Assembly (NCBI GenBank): GCA_900553685.1
Contig: USEI01000033.1
Span: 1-7,054, forward strand
DNA: 7,054 nt
DNA from: an uncultured Clostridium sp.
GTDB lineage: Bacteria; Bacillota; Clostridia; TANB77; CAG-508
Direction of reading: 5' to 3'
Shown here: positions 1-6,409 of the stretch, piece by piece
How positions within the stretch are numbered: position 1 is the stretch's first letter
How the letters are laid out: each line of letters starts with the position of its first letter
The notes under the pieces: generated by a model
The model's database searches: none
Told to the model about the DNA's origin: nothing
The model's input: the letters and a program-made list of their open reading frames with translations, nothing else
Translations under genes and position numbers: made by a program

Positions 1-61
1 TATGTTTATAAAATTCAAATTAAATAAACCTTATAAACATATTATACGAGGAGAAAAAATT

Positions 62-346
62 ATGATAAAACATATTGTAATATGGAAATTTAAGAAAAAT
101 GAAGGAGAAAATATTAAAAAGTTTTTAGAGGGGCTTAATTCATTAAAGAATATAATTCCAGAAATTAAAGCTATGGAAACAGGAATAAATGTAAATCCTA
201 AAAATGAATATGATGCAATTTTGATTTCAGAATTTGAAAACTTTGAAGATTTAGAAAAATATAAAAACCATCCTGAACATATTAAGGTTTCAAATTTATG
301 TAAGTCTATTAGAATAGATAGACAAGCAATAGATTATGAATTTTAG
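62..346 (+). CDS. Dabb (stress-responsive alpha/beta-barrel) domain protein
   Basis: A 94-residue cytosolic protein of the Dabb family: small ferredoxin-like alpha/beta barrels that dimerise. The family includes plant stress-induced proteins, some polyketide cyclases and many bacterial members of unknown role. Visible family marks are the N-terminal strand MIKHIVIWKFK, the central IPEIKAMETGINV segment, the EFENFEDLEKYKNHPEHIKV helix region, and the C-terminal R-x-x-x-D-Y-E-F strand. The length matches the usual 95-100 residues, so the gene is complete. The reading frame is open from base 2, but the ATG at 62 is preferred: it has GAGGAG about 8 bases upstream, and family homology begins exactly there. 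The 20 upstream codons are low-complexity and probably leader. The true function is unknown. A role in stress or in handling a small hydrophobic ligand is only a family-level guess. No convincing promoter is visible in the 61 bases before it. Confidence 0.88.
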   Translation: MIKHIVIWKFKKNEGENIKKFLEGLNSLKNIIPEIKAMETGINVNPKNEYDAILISEFENFEDLEKYKNHPEHIKVSNLCKSIRIDRQAIDYEF

Positions 347-350
347 ATTA

Positions 351-364
351 TAAAAATATTTTTA
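351..364. repeat. Perfect AT palindrome after the Dabb gene
   Basis: TAAAAATATTTTTA is a perfect 14-base palindrome starting 5 bases past the Dabb stop codon. It contains no G or C and has no following T-run, so it would be a poor intrinsic terminator. It may be chance in such AT-rich DNA or a weak end-of-gene structure. Confidence 0.3.
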
Positions 365-417
365 GGAAAATAATAGGCAAAAGATAGTGTAATTGTTATA
401 AAATAAGCAATATAAAT

Positions 418-446
418 TTGTAACTATAGGTTATATATGTTATACT
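418..446 (+). promoter_or_regulatory. Predicted sigma-A promoter for the HipA-like gene
   Basis: TTGTAA (418-423) is separated by 17 bases from TATACT (441-446), with TGT just before the -10 giving an extended -10 (TGnTATACT). The predicted transcription start is near 453, leaving a short leader of about 30 bases before the ATG at 482. The ATG at 437 lies inside this promoter, which argues against it as the real start. This is pattern-based only, and AT-rich DNA yields many promoter-like matches. Confidence 0.5.
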
Positions 447-481
447 ATAAACAATTATTCTATATGGTAAGGAGATTTTTT

Positions 482-1531
482 ATGGAAGAAGATTTTAAAC
501 CACCAGAAGAAGATTTAAAAATATGTCAGCCAGATGAATATGATTTATTATTTAGAGCTATGGGGCCTGATAGAACTTTACATCAAATAGTATATAATAA
601 AAACAAACATAGAAGAGGATATATACATAATAAAAAACATGGAGAAGATGATAGCTGGTATGCACCATATTTAGTTTACGAAATTGGAAGAAAAATAGGT
701 ATTGATGTTCCAGAAACAGAAGTAGGTTTAATTTTACACAAAAATGTAGACAAAGAATACTATAGAGATTCCTGGTTTGAATCATCTATAATATATGATA
801 GAATGCCATGCTATGATAGATATAATATTATGCCATCATTAAATGACTATATGTATGTGTCTCCAGAGGTTGTTGAAGCAGAGTATTTAATGCAAAATCC
901 AAGTGTGACGAATAAAAGAAGAAAAAATATTTTTGATAGTGAAAATAGACAATCAGTTGAAAATTATGTTAATTCATATACTTGGTATATGATAAATAGA
1001 GGAAGTAAACCTAGAGAAGAATATTCTAGTTCAGAAATAAATGCAATAAAACAAGAACTTATAGATAGAGCTATGTTTAGTTTGCGTTTTGAAAGTTATG
1101 GAAATTTTGACATTCGTTTAGTAAATGGAAAAAATGCAGAATTAGAACCATATTATCCTTCAAGATTTGGAATGTTATTCTTAAATGTAAGAGATGAAAA
1201 AATTCAAGAACTTTTAGGTGAAAGTGATGAAAAGTTTAAAGAAAGCATAAACTTAAATTATAAGCCACAATATAATTCTGGAAGAAATATAAAACTTGAA
1301 GGTGTAAAAGATGTTTTTGCAAGTATTTTTGAAACATTTCCAGATCAGGCTGAAAAGGCATATAAAAAATTAAGCAAATTTAATCAAAAAGATATGGAAA
1401 GTCTTTTAGCAAATTGTACTAGAATGAGCAAAGGACATAAACAAATAGCTTTACGTATTTTTAATTCAAGAGGAAAAGATTTAGATGAAGTTTATGAAGA
1501 ATATTTAAAAAGTCAAGACCAAATAAAATAA
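482..1531 (+). CDS. Uncharacterised protein, possible degenerate HipA-like kinase fold
   Basis: A 349-residue soluble protein without signal peptide or membrane segments. I do not firmly recognise it. Two stretches resemble HipA-type kinases. Residues 57-84 (around YAPYLVYEIGRKIGIDVPE) look like the 'A-E-x-L-A-x-x-L-G-I-P-V-P' helix that follows the ATP-binding lysine region. Residues 191-232 (QELIDRAMFS, then GNFDIRLVNGK, then LEPYYPSRFG) have the order of the HipA catalytic loop and metal-binding segment. The key residues look wrong: the usual N-T-D-x-H-x-x-N reads R-F-E-S-Y-G-N, and the metal-binding D of Y-D-N-G is a proline (P226). If the relationship is real, it is probably a pseudokinase or an altered enzyme. 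The C-terminal third (about 236-349) is charged and helical. The start at 482 is chosen for AAGGAG (469-474) 7 bases upstream; an in-frame ATG at 437 lacks a ribosome site. There is no adjacent HipB-like repressor, so it is not a standard toxin-antitoxin pair. Confidence 0.6.
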   Translation: MEEDFKPPEEDLKICQPDEYDLLFRAMGPDRTLHQIVYNKNKHRRGYIHNKKHGEDDSWYAPYLVYEIGRKIGIDVPETEVGLILHKNVDKEYYRDSWFESSIIYDRMPCYDRYNIMPSLNDYMYVSPEVVEAEYLMQNPSVTNKRRKNIFDSENRQSVENYVNSYTWYMINRGSKPREEYSSSEINAIKQELIDRAMFSLRFESYGNFDIRLVNGKNAELEPYYPSRFGMLFLNVRDEKIQELLGESDEKFKESINLNYKPQYNSGRNIKLEGVKDVFASIFETFPDQAEKAYKKLSKFNQKDMESLLANCTRMSKGHKQIALRIFNSRGKDLDEVYEEYLKSQDQIK

Positions 1532-1638
1532 GTTTAAATGGCATGTATTGGACTTATATTATTTATATATATTAGTTATATTGAATAAATAAAAAAAGTT
1601 TGAAAATACTAATATAAAAACATAAAAGGAGTGGATTT

Positions 1639-1785
1639 ATGGAGAATAAAGATATTAGTATTGAAAACGAAAATACAACAAAGTATGGTGAGTGGGTGTG
1701 TTCACAATTTGCATGGCTACCACTTGATAAACAAAAAGAGAATGCAGAAAGATTTGAAAAAATAACGAAAAAAAGAAAAAAATAA
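1639..1785 (+). CDS. Small protein, 48 residues, unknown function
   Basis: A complete short reading frame with a strong ribosome binding site, AAAGGAG at 1625-1631, 7 bases before ATG. The product starts MENKDISIEN, has an aromatic core (YGEWVCSQFAWLPLD, residues 16-30) and ends in a lysine-rich helix (KITKKRKK). It has one cysteine (C21) and two tryptophans, no membrane segment and no leader-peptide double-glycine motif. It begins about 110 bases after the HipA-like gene on the same strand and could be co-transcribed, as no terminator is seen between them. I do not recognise the family. The spacing and quality of the ribosome site, and the use of hydrophobic and tryptophan codons in otherwise A/T-only DNA, argue that it is translated. 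Confidence 0.6.
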   Translation: MENKDISIENENTTKYGEWVCSQFAWLPLDKQKENAERFEKITKKRKK

Positions 1786-1977
1786 TTTTATAATTTCAAA
1801 ATATAAAAATATTAAAATATTAAATATTACTAAAAGACTTTAGATTAAATAATGTATTTAAAATTAATTACAAATTTGAAAAAATAAAATGATAAAAAAT
1901 GACTACTCAGTATAAAAACAAATAAAATATTGTATAAGTTAGAAATTAATGGTAAAATAATTTAGCAAATAAAAAAC
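1786..1977. other. AT-rich spacer upstream of mgtC-like gene
   Basis: About 190 bases of very AT-rich DNA with short reiterated AAATATT words (about 1799-1829). I find no gene with a ribosome site, no clear terminator, and no promoter with both hexamers at good spacing. The operon promoter probably lies here, but I cannot place it. Confidence 0.4.
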
Positions 1978-1990
1978 AAAGGAGAAATCT

Positions 1991-2695
1991 ATGGATGTTA
2001 TAATAGATGGATTTAATAATCTAATGTCAATTAGAGAATTTGAAACTTTTTTAAAGTTAGTATTAATAGTATTTTTATCAGGATTTGTTGGCTGGGAAAG
2101 AGAATCTTGGAGCAAACCAGCTGGTTTTAGAACACATGTATTAGTAGGAATTAGTGCTGTTTTACTAATGGTTTGTGGAGAGTTTTTATATGAAAAAACT
2201 GGTTCAGATCCGACAAGAATACCAGCACAATTATTATCTGGTATAGGATTTTTAGGAGCTGGAACAATTTTAAGAGATGGAAATAATGTAAAAGGGTTAA
2301 CAACAGCAGCAGGTCTTTTATCAGTTACTTGTATTGGTTTGGCTGTTGGTGCAGGATATTATTTAGGTGCAATTATAGCAACAGCTGTTGTATATGTTGT
2401 ATTATCTTATTCACATATTTTATCAAATAAATTTGAGCATTATAATTTTTTGAATTTGAGAATAATTACTAAAAAGCCAAAACTAATATTTGGAGATGTT
2501 AAAGATATTTTAAAACATTATGATTTAGATATTTATAAAGTTAGAGTTTTTGATAATAAAAAAGAAGATAAAATTAATTTAACTTTGAAATATAGATCAG
2601 AAATAAATTTAAATGTTAATGAAATAATTTCACAAATAATAGAAATAAACGAAGTAATAGAAGTAGAAGAGGTAAAACAAGGTCAAAATGGATAA
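1991..2695 (+). CDS. MgtC/SapB family membrane protein
   Basis: A 234-residue inner-membrane protein of the MgtC/SapB family. Some members help bacteria survive low magnesium or act as virulence factors by modulating the F-type ATPase; many have no assigned role. Residues 1-145 carry the hydrophobic domain with about five membrane segments and the family signature: GFVGWERE (31-38), AGFRTH (44-49), DPTRIPAQLLSGIGFLGAGTI (73-93) and GLTTAA (102-107). Residues from about 150 onward form a charged cytoplasmic domain like the ACT-type C-terminal domain of longer MgtC proteins, so it is of the full-length type. The start has AAAGGAG at 1978-1984, 6 bases upstream. It overlaps the next gene by 8 bases, indicating an operon and translational coupling. 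Family assignment is secure. The specific role (magnesium adaptation or other) is inferred only, and no magnesium-sensing leader is recognisable upstream. Confidence 0.93.
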   Translation: MDVIIDGFNNLMSIREFETFLKLVLIVFLSGFVGWERESWSKPAGFRTHVLVGISAVLLMVCGEFLYEKTGSDPTRIPAQLLSGIGFLGAGTILRDGNNVKGLTTAAGLLSVTCIGLAVGAGYYLGAIIATAVVYVVLSYSHILSNKFEHYNFLNLRIITKKPKLIFGDVKDILKHYDLDIYKVRVFDNKKEDKINLTLKYRSEINLNVNEIISQIIEINEVIEVEEVKQGQNG

Positions 2696-3932
2696 TGAAA
2701 TAAAAGAAAAGGCTAATTATTGTTTAAATTGTAAAGTAAAACCATGTAGTATAAAAGGATGTCCAATGCAAACTAAAATTCCTGAATTTATTACTGAAGT
2801 AAAAAATGAAAATTTAAAAAAAGCATATGATATACTTGCTGAAAATAATATTTGTTCATATATTTGTAGTATTGTTTGTCCACAAGAAGAACAATGTGAA
2901 GGAAGTTGTATTAGAGGAATAAAATCAATACCAACTAATATTGGAATTCTAGAAAGAACTGTTAATGAATGGGCAATAGAAAACAATTATGAATATAAAT
3001 TTGATAAAAAAGAGAATAATGGAAAAAAGGTTGCTATAATAGGTTCAGGACCTGCAGGAATAGAATGTGCAGCAGAGTTATTAAAAAATGGATATAGTGT
3101 TGATATTTTTGAAAAAGAAAGAATTCCTGGTGGAATTTTAGTATATGGTATACCAGATTTTAGGTTATCAAAAAATATTGTAAATAATGTAATAAAAAAA
3201 ATAGAAAATTTAGGAGCAAACTTTATTACTAATAAAGAATTGGGAAAAGATTTTTCTTTAGAAGAACTTTCTCAAAAATATGATGCTGTATTTTTATCAA
3301 TAGGTGCTGCAATATCATCAACTTATAGTTTATCTGAGAATGAAATAAAAAATGTATATAAATCAGACTACTTTTTAAAAGCTTATAATGAAAAAAAATA
3401 TATAAAAGATTTAGGTACAGTTGTAGTCATCGGTGGTGGAAATGTTGCAATGGATTCTGCACGAGTAGCTGTAAGAATGGGAGCAAATAAAGTAAAAATT
3501 CTTTATCGTAGAGATAGAGAGCATATGCCAGCAAGAGAAATAGAACTAGATGATGCAATTAAAGATGGTGTAGAATTTAAAGAATTAACAAGAGTAGTTT
3601 CTGCTAATGAAAAAAATGGAAAAATTATAAGTTTAAATTGTGTAAAAACTGAAATTATAGATGGAAAAGCTGTTGATATAAAAGATGCAAAAGAATTTCA
3701 AGAAGAAGCAAATACTGTTGTTTTTGCAATAGGTTTAAAACCAGATAAATCTCTTATCCAAAATCAAGGAATTGAACTTGATGATTGGGGATATATAAAA
3801 ATTGATGAAAATGGAAAAACAAATTTACCAAATATTTATGCAGGTGGAGATAATACGGAAAGTAAAGCAACTGTTTGTAGAGCCTTAGCAGCAGGAAAAA
3901 AAGCAGCTTTTGGAATAATGAAAAATATATAA
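2688..3932 (+). CDS. GltD-like Fe-S/FAD/NAD(P) oxidoreductase
   Basis: A 414-residue cytosolic flavoprotein of the glutamate-synthase small-subunit/dihydropyrimidine-dehydrogenase N-terminal family. Such subunits pass electrons from NAD(P)H through FAD and iron-sulfur clusters to a partner. The N-terminal Fer4_20-like domain (1-100) has two cysteine groups, C12-C15-C20-C25 (with GCPM then IPEF) and C56-C60-C64-C70-C74. FAD binding is VAIIGSGPAG (115-124), followed by PGGILVYGIPDFRL (147-160). The NAD(P) Rossmann motif is VVVIGGGNVAMD (245-256) with YRR at 273-275, which in relatives favours NADPH. The C-terminal FAD motif is IYAGGD (383-388). All motifs are intact and the length is slightly short of the usual 450-490. 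It overlaps the MgtC-like gene by 8 bases. Its own ribosome site is weak (AAGGT, 4 bases upstream), so translation probably depends on the upstream gene. No gltB large subunit is present, so the electron acceptor is unknown; alternatives are an NfnB/SudA-like or other partner-dependent reductase. Confidence 0.88.
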   Translation: MDNEIKEKANYCLNCKVKPCSIKGCPMQTKIPEFITEVKNENLKKAYDILAENNICSYICSIVCPQEEQCEGSCIRGIKSIPTNIGILERTVNEWAIENNYEYKFDKKENNGKKVAIIGSGPAGIECAAELLKNGYSVDIFEKERIPGGILVYGIPDFRLSKNIVNNVIKKIENLGANFITNKELGKDFSLEELSQKYDAVFLSIGAAISSTYSLSENEIKNVYKSDYFLKAYNEKKYIKDLGTVVVIGGGNVAMDSARVAVRMGANKVKILYRRDREHMPAREIELDDAIKDGVEFKELTRVVSANEKNGKIISLNCVKTEIIDGKAVDIKDAKEFQEEANTVVFAIGLKPDKSLIQNQGIELDDWGYIKIDENGKTNLPNIYAGGDNTESKATVCRALAAGKKAAFGIMKNI

Positions 3933-3942
3933 AAAGAAAAGT

Positions 3943-3975
3943 CCCCTATTGTGCAAGAGCACAATAGGGGTTTTT
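3943..3975. terminator. Bidirectional intrinsic terminator
   Basis: A perfect 12-bp stem (CCCCTATTGTGC at 3943-3954 pairs with 3959-3970) with a 4-base AAGA loop, followed by TTTTT (3971-3975) on the plus strand. On the minus strand the hairpin is followed by a T-rich tract (the complement of the A-rich 3929-3940). It begins 11 bases after the GltD-like stop and sits 6 bases from the end of the convergent ABC gene, so it can terminate both transcripts. Confidence 0.92.
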
Positions 3976-3980
3976 GAATA

Positions 3981-5774
3981 TCAGATTTGAACAGTTACTT
4001 CATAAGAAGGAAAGCTTTTTTGTAAGAAGGTTATTTCGCCGTCTGTAATTTCACGCGTTATTTTTACCTGATGTGAAACAAAAAAGACAATTCTTTTCAT
4101 ATCTTTTTGACAATAATTTGCCATAAACGATAAAACTGTTTTGGCAGTTTTATCATCTAATGCATTTGTTGCTTCGTCAAAAACGACTATCTTATGAGTA
4201 GAGTTCAAATTGTAGAGAACTTTAACAATTGCGAGTCTCTGTTTTTGTCCAGATGAGTATTGCTCGATTGTTGTTGTTGAAAGATACTCTAAGATTCGTA
4301 AGTCATCTTCAGTTGTTAATCCAAGATTCTTCATGATATCAAAATAAATATTAGTACCTTTTAAGATATCAATTAATCTTGATTCATCAAGAGTTGCTGG
4401 ATCATTACTAAAAATAATTTCTTCGAGAATGGGGTTACTGCCAAGCCTACCATTACTTTCATGCATTATTGAGGCTAAATAAGCCTTATCATCACTATTT
4501 CCATAAAATATTGGAGATGTTTCAAGTTTGATTTTACCTGTAAGTAAATGCATAAAAGTAGATTTTCCACAACCTGTGTGACCATAAACTAGGTAAGCTT
4601 TACCTTTTTCCAAAATAAAAGAGTCCTTATTTTCAAGTCTATATGCAGAAACAGGATTAGGATAAGAAAATGCAAAAGGTCTTACTTCTATCTTAGAAAT
4701 GTCTTTTGAACTTATATGATATTGCTCTTCTTTTCTCAAGGTCTCTATAATAGAGTCGAAATCGGATTTCAAGCTTTCAGCATCTAGTTTAGTGTCTTTT
4801 ATTCTGTCAAGACTATCAAGGATACTAGAGATTTTGTCTAAAATTGCTGAATAAATACTTGATATGGCAATAATATCTGTTATAAGTTCAATACTCAAGT
4901 TAGTTACTCCACCGGCAGAGCAGATTTTAAAAATAATAATAGTAATCATAAACAAACTCAAACATAAATCTTTAACAACTTGTATCTGATTAAGTTTATA
5001 AACCATAGCTTTTTCTGTGAGCCGAGTGAGTTTCAAAATGTTTATAACTAGTTTAGACCTGAAGGAAAATTCTTCAGTAATAAGAGGTTCAATGTTTTTT
5101 ATATCATTGAACAGAACTTCATTCTTCTTTTTATACTCTTTCAGATCATATTTATACCCTTTTCTAACTCTAATTCTTACAAGATAGAGTATGATGAAAA
5201 TAATAATACATATAATCAAAAGAAACAAGAAGATAATCGAGTTAGAATTGCCAGATTGTTTTAGTTCGATAAAAAATGTTCCCAAAAGCATAACTACTGC
5301 TGTAATAATATTTGCAATAGTTATTGGAAGGTTCTGAAAAAAAAGCCAAATGTAATTGATATAATCTTTCAAAATAACAATTACCTCTGAATTTTCAAGA
5401 ACTGTAAAAATACCATTTTTAGTCTTGAAGACTTTTCCACGAACAGAATTTGCAATCTGTGAAATATTGCTAGTAATATATGCATCTGCTTGCGAATTGA
5501 ACAGTTGCTTTTCAGCGTCTGTAAAGCTCTGAACTGCAGACCTAAGGACTGATTTCAAAAAATAGGCAATAATCATAATTAATGCCAAAATGTTGTGACC
5601 AGCCCAAAGAGCTAATTGAGCTAGTTTTACAGAAAAGCTTAGGAAATCACCAATAGCGGTAAAAAATATTTCTGTTGAAAGAATTAAATTTTTCCGCTTA
5701 TTGATTTCATCTGGCATTTTAACAACGGGGTGAGCGTTTATTAGCTCTTTAATAGACGCGTTATTATTTTTCAT
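3981..5774 (-). CDS. ABC exporter half-transporter (membrane domain plus ATPase)
   Basis: A 597-residue membrane protein with an N-terminal exporter-type transmembrane domain fused to a nucleotide-binding domain; it probably works as a homodimer. Hydrophobic segments lie at about 32-52, 56-76, 141-168, 178-201, 268-290 and 295-315, giving the usual six helices. The ATPase has Walker A GHTGCGKST (398-406), an altered signature YSSGQ (506-510), Walker B IVVFDE (529-534) and switch histidine SH (567-568). The Q-loop region (about 434-452) shows no glutamine where most exporters have one; H438 or E439 seems to replace it. There is no N-terminal C39 peptidase. The start is set by TAAGGAGG (5783-5790), 8 bases upstream. 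Base composition is richer in G+C than flanking genes, with codons such as GCG, CCC and CGG near its start, suggesting transfer from another lineage. It stands alone with its own promoter and terminator. Substrate unknown; peptide, lipid or drug export are all possible. Confidence 0.92.
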   Translation of the reverse strand: MKNNNASIKELINAHPVVKMPDEINKRKNLILSTEIFFTAIGDFLSFSVKLAQLALWAGHNILALIMIIAYFLKSVLRSAVQSFTDAEKQLFNSQADAYITSNISQIANSVRGKVFKTKNGIFTVLENSEVIVILKDYINYIWLFFQNLPITIANIITAVVMLLGTFFIELKQSGNSNSIIFLFLLIICIIIFIILYLVRIRVRKGYKYDLKEYKKKNEVLFNDIKNIEPLITEEFSFRSKLVINILKLTRLTEKAMVYKLNQIQVVKDLCLSLFMITIIIFKICSAGGVTNLSIELITDIIAISSIYSAILDKISSILDSLDRIKDTKLDAESLKSDFDSIIETLRKEEQYHISSKDISKIEVRPFAFSYPNPVSAYRLENKDSFILEKGKAYLVYGHTGCGKSTFMHLLTGKIKLETSPIFYGNSDDKAYLASIMHESNGRLGSNPILEEIIFSNDPATLDESRLIDILKGTNIYFDIMKNLGLTTEDDLRILEYLSTTTIEQYSSGQKQRLAIVKVLYNLNSTHKIVVFDEATNALDDKTAKTVLSFMANYCQKDMKRIVFFVSHQVKITREITDGEITFLQKSFPSYEVTVQI

Positions 5775-5812
5775 TATTCTTTCCTCCTTATTAACTTGTC
5801 AATGTGCTATTC

Positions 5813-5835
5813 GTTGCTTTTCATGTTCATGCAAC
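5813..5835. repeat. Small inverted repeat in the ABC gene leader
   Basis: GTTGC (5813-5817) and GCAAC (5831-5835) flank two tandem TTCATG copies (5820-5831) that also form the near-palindrome CATG-TT-CATG. It lies between the predicted promoter and the ribosome site of the ABC gene, so it could be an operator or a weak leader hairpin. The stem is only 5 bp, so this may be chance. Confidence 0.3.
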
Positions 5836-5875
5836 AGTATATGCACAAACAAGATGATAATGTATAGTTAACATA

Positions 5876-5904
5876 ATTATATCAAATTTTTGACGATGTG
5901 TAAA
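5876..5904 (-). promoter_or_regulatory. Predicted sigma-A promoter of the ABC transporter gene
   Basis: Read on the minus strand, TTTACA (5904-5899) is followed after exactly 17 bases by a consensus TATAAT (5881-5876). Transcription should begin near 5869, leaving a leader of about 95 bases before the ATG at 5774. The good spacing and perfect -10 make this the best candidate, and it shows the ABC gene is an independent transcription unit. Confidence 0.65.
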
Positions 5905-6003
5905 CAAAGTTAAGTTTAGAATAGCTTGAAAATATTATATTGTATGGAAAAATTGATAAAATTATTATAAGTAAAATTATTTAAGATTAAAATTTAATTA
6001 ATT

Positions 6004-6045
6004 ATAAAAATAAAAATAAATATAAATATAAATATAAATATAAAT
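6004..6045. repeat. Hexamer tandem repeat (ATAAAT)
   Basis: Five perfect tandem copies of ATAAAT occupy 6016-6045, preceded by two ATAAAA variants at 6004-6015, giving seven units in phase. The repeat lies between the divergent ABC promoter and the T-box promoter, ending 64 bases before the latter's -35. Such short repeats can change length by slippage and could act as an AT-rich upstream element, but no function is shown. Confidence 0.85.
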
Positions 6046-6109
6046 CTACTATTAATTATAGGCTTAATGTAAATTTATTGAAATTTATATATTTTTTAAA
6101 AAGTTAATA

Positions 6110-6139
6110 TTGACAAAATTATGTAAATGATGTTATGAT
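6110..6139 (+). promoter_or_regulatory. Promoter of the T-box leader
   Basis: A consensus TTGACA (6110-6115) is separated by 18 bases from TATGAT (6134-6139), with TGT before it forming an extended -10. The alternative hexamer TTATGA gives a 17-base spacer. Transcription would begin near 6146, just before the T-box stem I, which supports the assignment. Confidence 0.72.
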
Positions 6140-6322
6140 ATTAATTACTGATAAGAAAAAACCATGAAAAGGACAAGATAAGTAAAAGTAAAACCTAAAG
6201 AGAGCTAGCAGTTGGTGAAAAGTTAGTAGGAAAATAGTTTATTTATTATCACCTTAGAGTTGATTATTTGAAAAGATATAGAGTAAAATAATTCGCATTG
6301 CCTTGCGTTAAAAGGAAAAGAG

Positions 6323-6349
6323 AAATTATAATTTATATAATTATAATTT
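6323..6349 (+). repeat. AT-only hairpin inside the T-box leader
   Basis: AAATTATAA (6323-6331) pairs perfectly with TTATAATTT (6341-6349), and the stem can extend two more A-T pairs inward over a TATAT loop. It sits between the small CGCA hairpin and the antiterminator, where T-box linkers are usually less structured. Confidence 0.5.
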
Positions 6350-6353
6350 AATT

Positions 6354-6388
6354 TAGGTGGTACCACGGAATATATCCATTTCGTCCTA
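6354..6388 (+). promoter_or_regulatory. T-box antiterminator
   Basis: Helix A1 pairs TAGG (6354-6357) with CCTA (6385-6388). The 7-base bulge TGGTACC (6358-6364) holds the tRNA-acceptor-binding TGGT. Helix A2 pairs ACGGA (6365-6369) with TTCGT (6380-6384), including one G-T pair. Its 3' half is also the 5' arm of the terminator, so the two structures exclude each other, as expected for a transcriptional T-box. Confidence 0.88.
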
Positions 6389-6409
6389 TAAGGATGAAAT
6401 GGATTTTTT
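6374..6409 (+). terminator. T-box conditional intrinsic terminator
   Basis: A 14-bp stem pairs 6374-6387 (ATCCATTTCGTCCT) with 6391-6404, with one G-T pair and a 3-base loop, followed by a T-run to 6409. It forms when charged tRNA fails to stabilise the antiterminator, and stops transcription 44 bases before the start of the downstream gene. Confidence 0.92.

Noticed and set aside
437..481. Upstream in-frame ATG extending the HipA-like protein by 15 residues
   Set aside because: It lies within the predicted promoter and lacks a ribosome site, whereas ATG 482 has AAGGAG at 7 bases.
558..785. Minus-strand open frame of 75 codons inside the HipA-like gene
   Set aside because: Antisense shadow of a plus-strand gene with a good ribosome site; low-complexity F/L/Y-rich product and no ribosome site.
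1853..1927. Tiny plus-strand frames of about 8-11 codons in the spacer before the MgtC-like gene
   Set aside because: No ribosome binding site and no recognisable sequence; expected by chance in this DNA.
2717..2986. Minus-strand open frame of 89 codons opposite the GltD-like gene
   Set aside because: It lies across the conserved cysteine domain of the oxidoreductase, which explains the openness; no own signals.
5829..5874. Possible 15-codon leader peptide (MLTIHYHLV...) on the minus strand before the ABC gene
   Set aside because: Its ATG lies at or before the predicted transcription start and has no ribosome site.
6004..6045. Hexamer repeat considered as a CRISPR array or plasmid iteron set
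   Set aside because: Units are 6 bases with no spacers and no replication gene nearby; it is a simple sequence repeat.
6248..6254. Reading the T-box specifier as proline CCT (6252-6254)
   Set aside because: Those bases pair with AAGG to form the base helix of stem I and are not followed by the conserved A; the 7-base loop register favours ATC.
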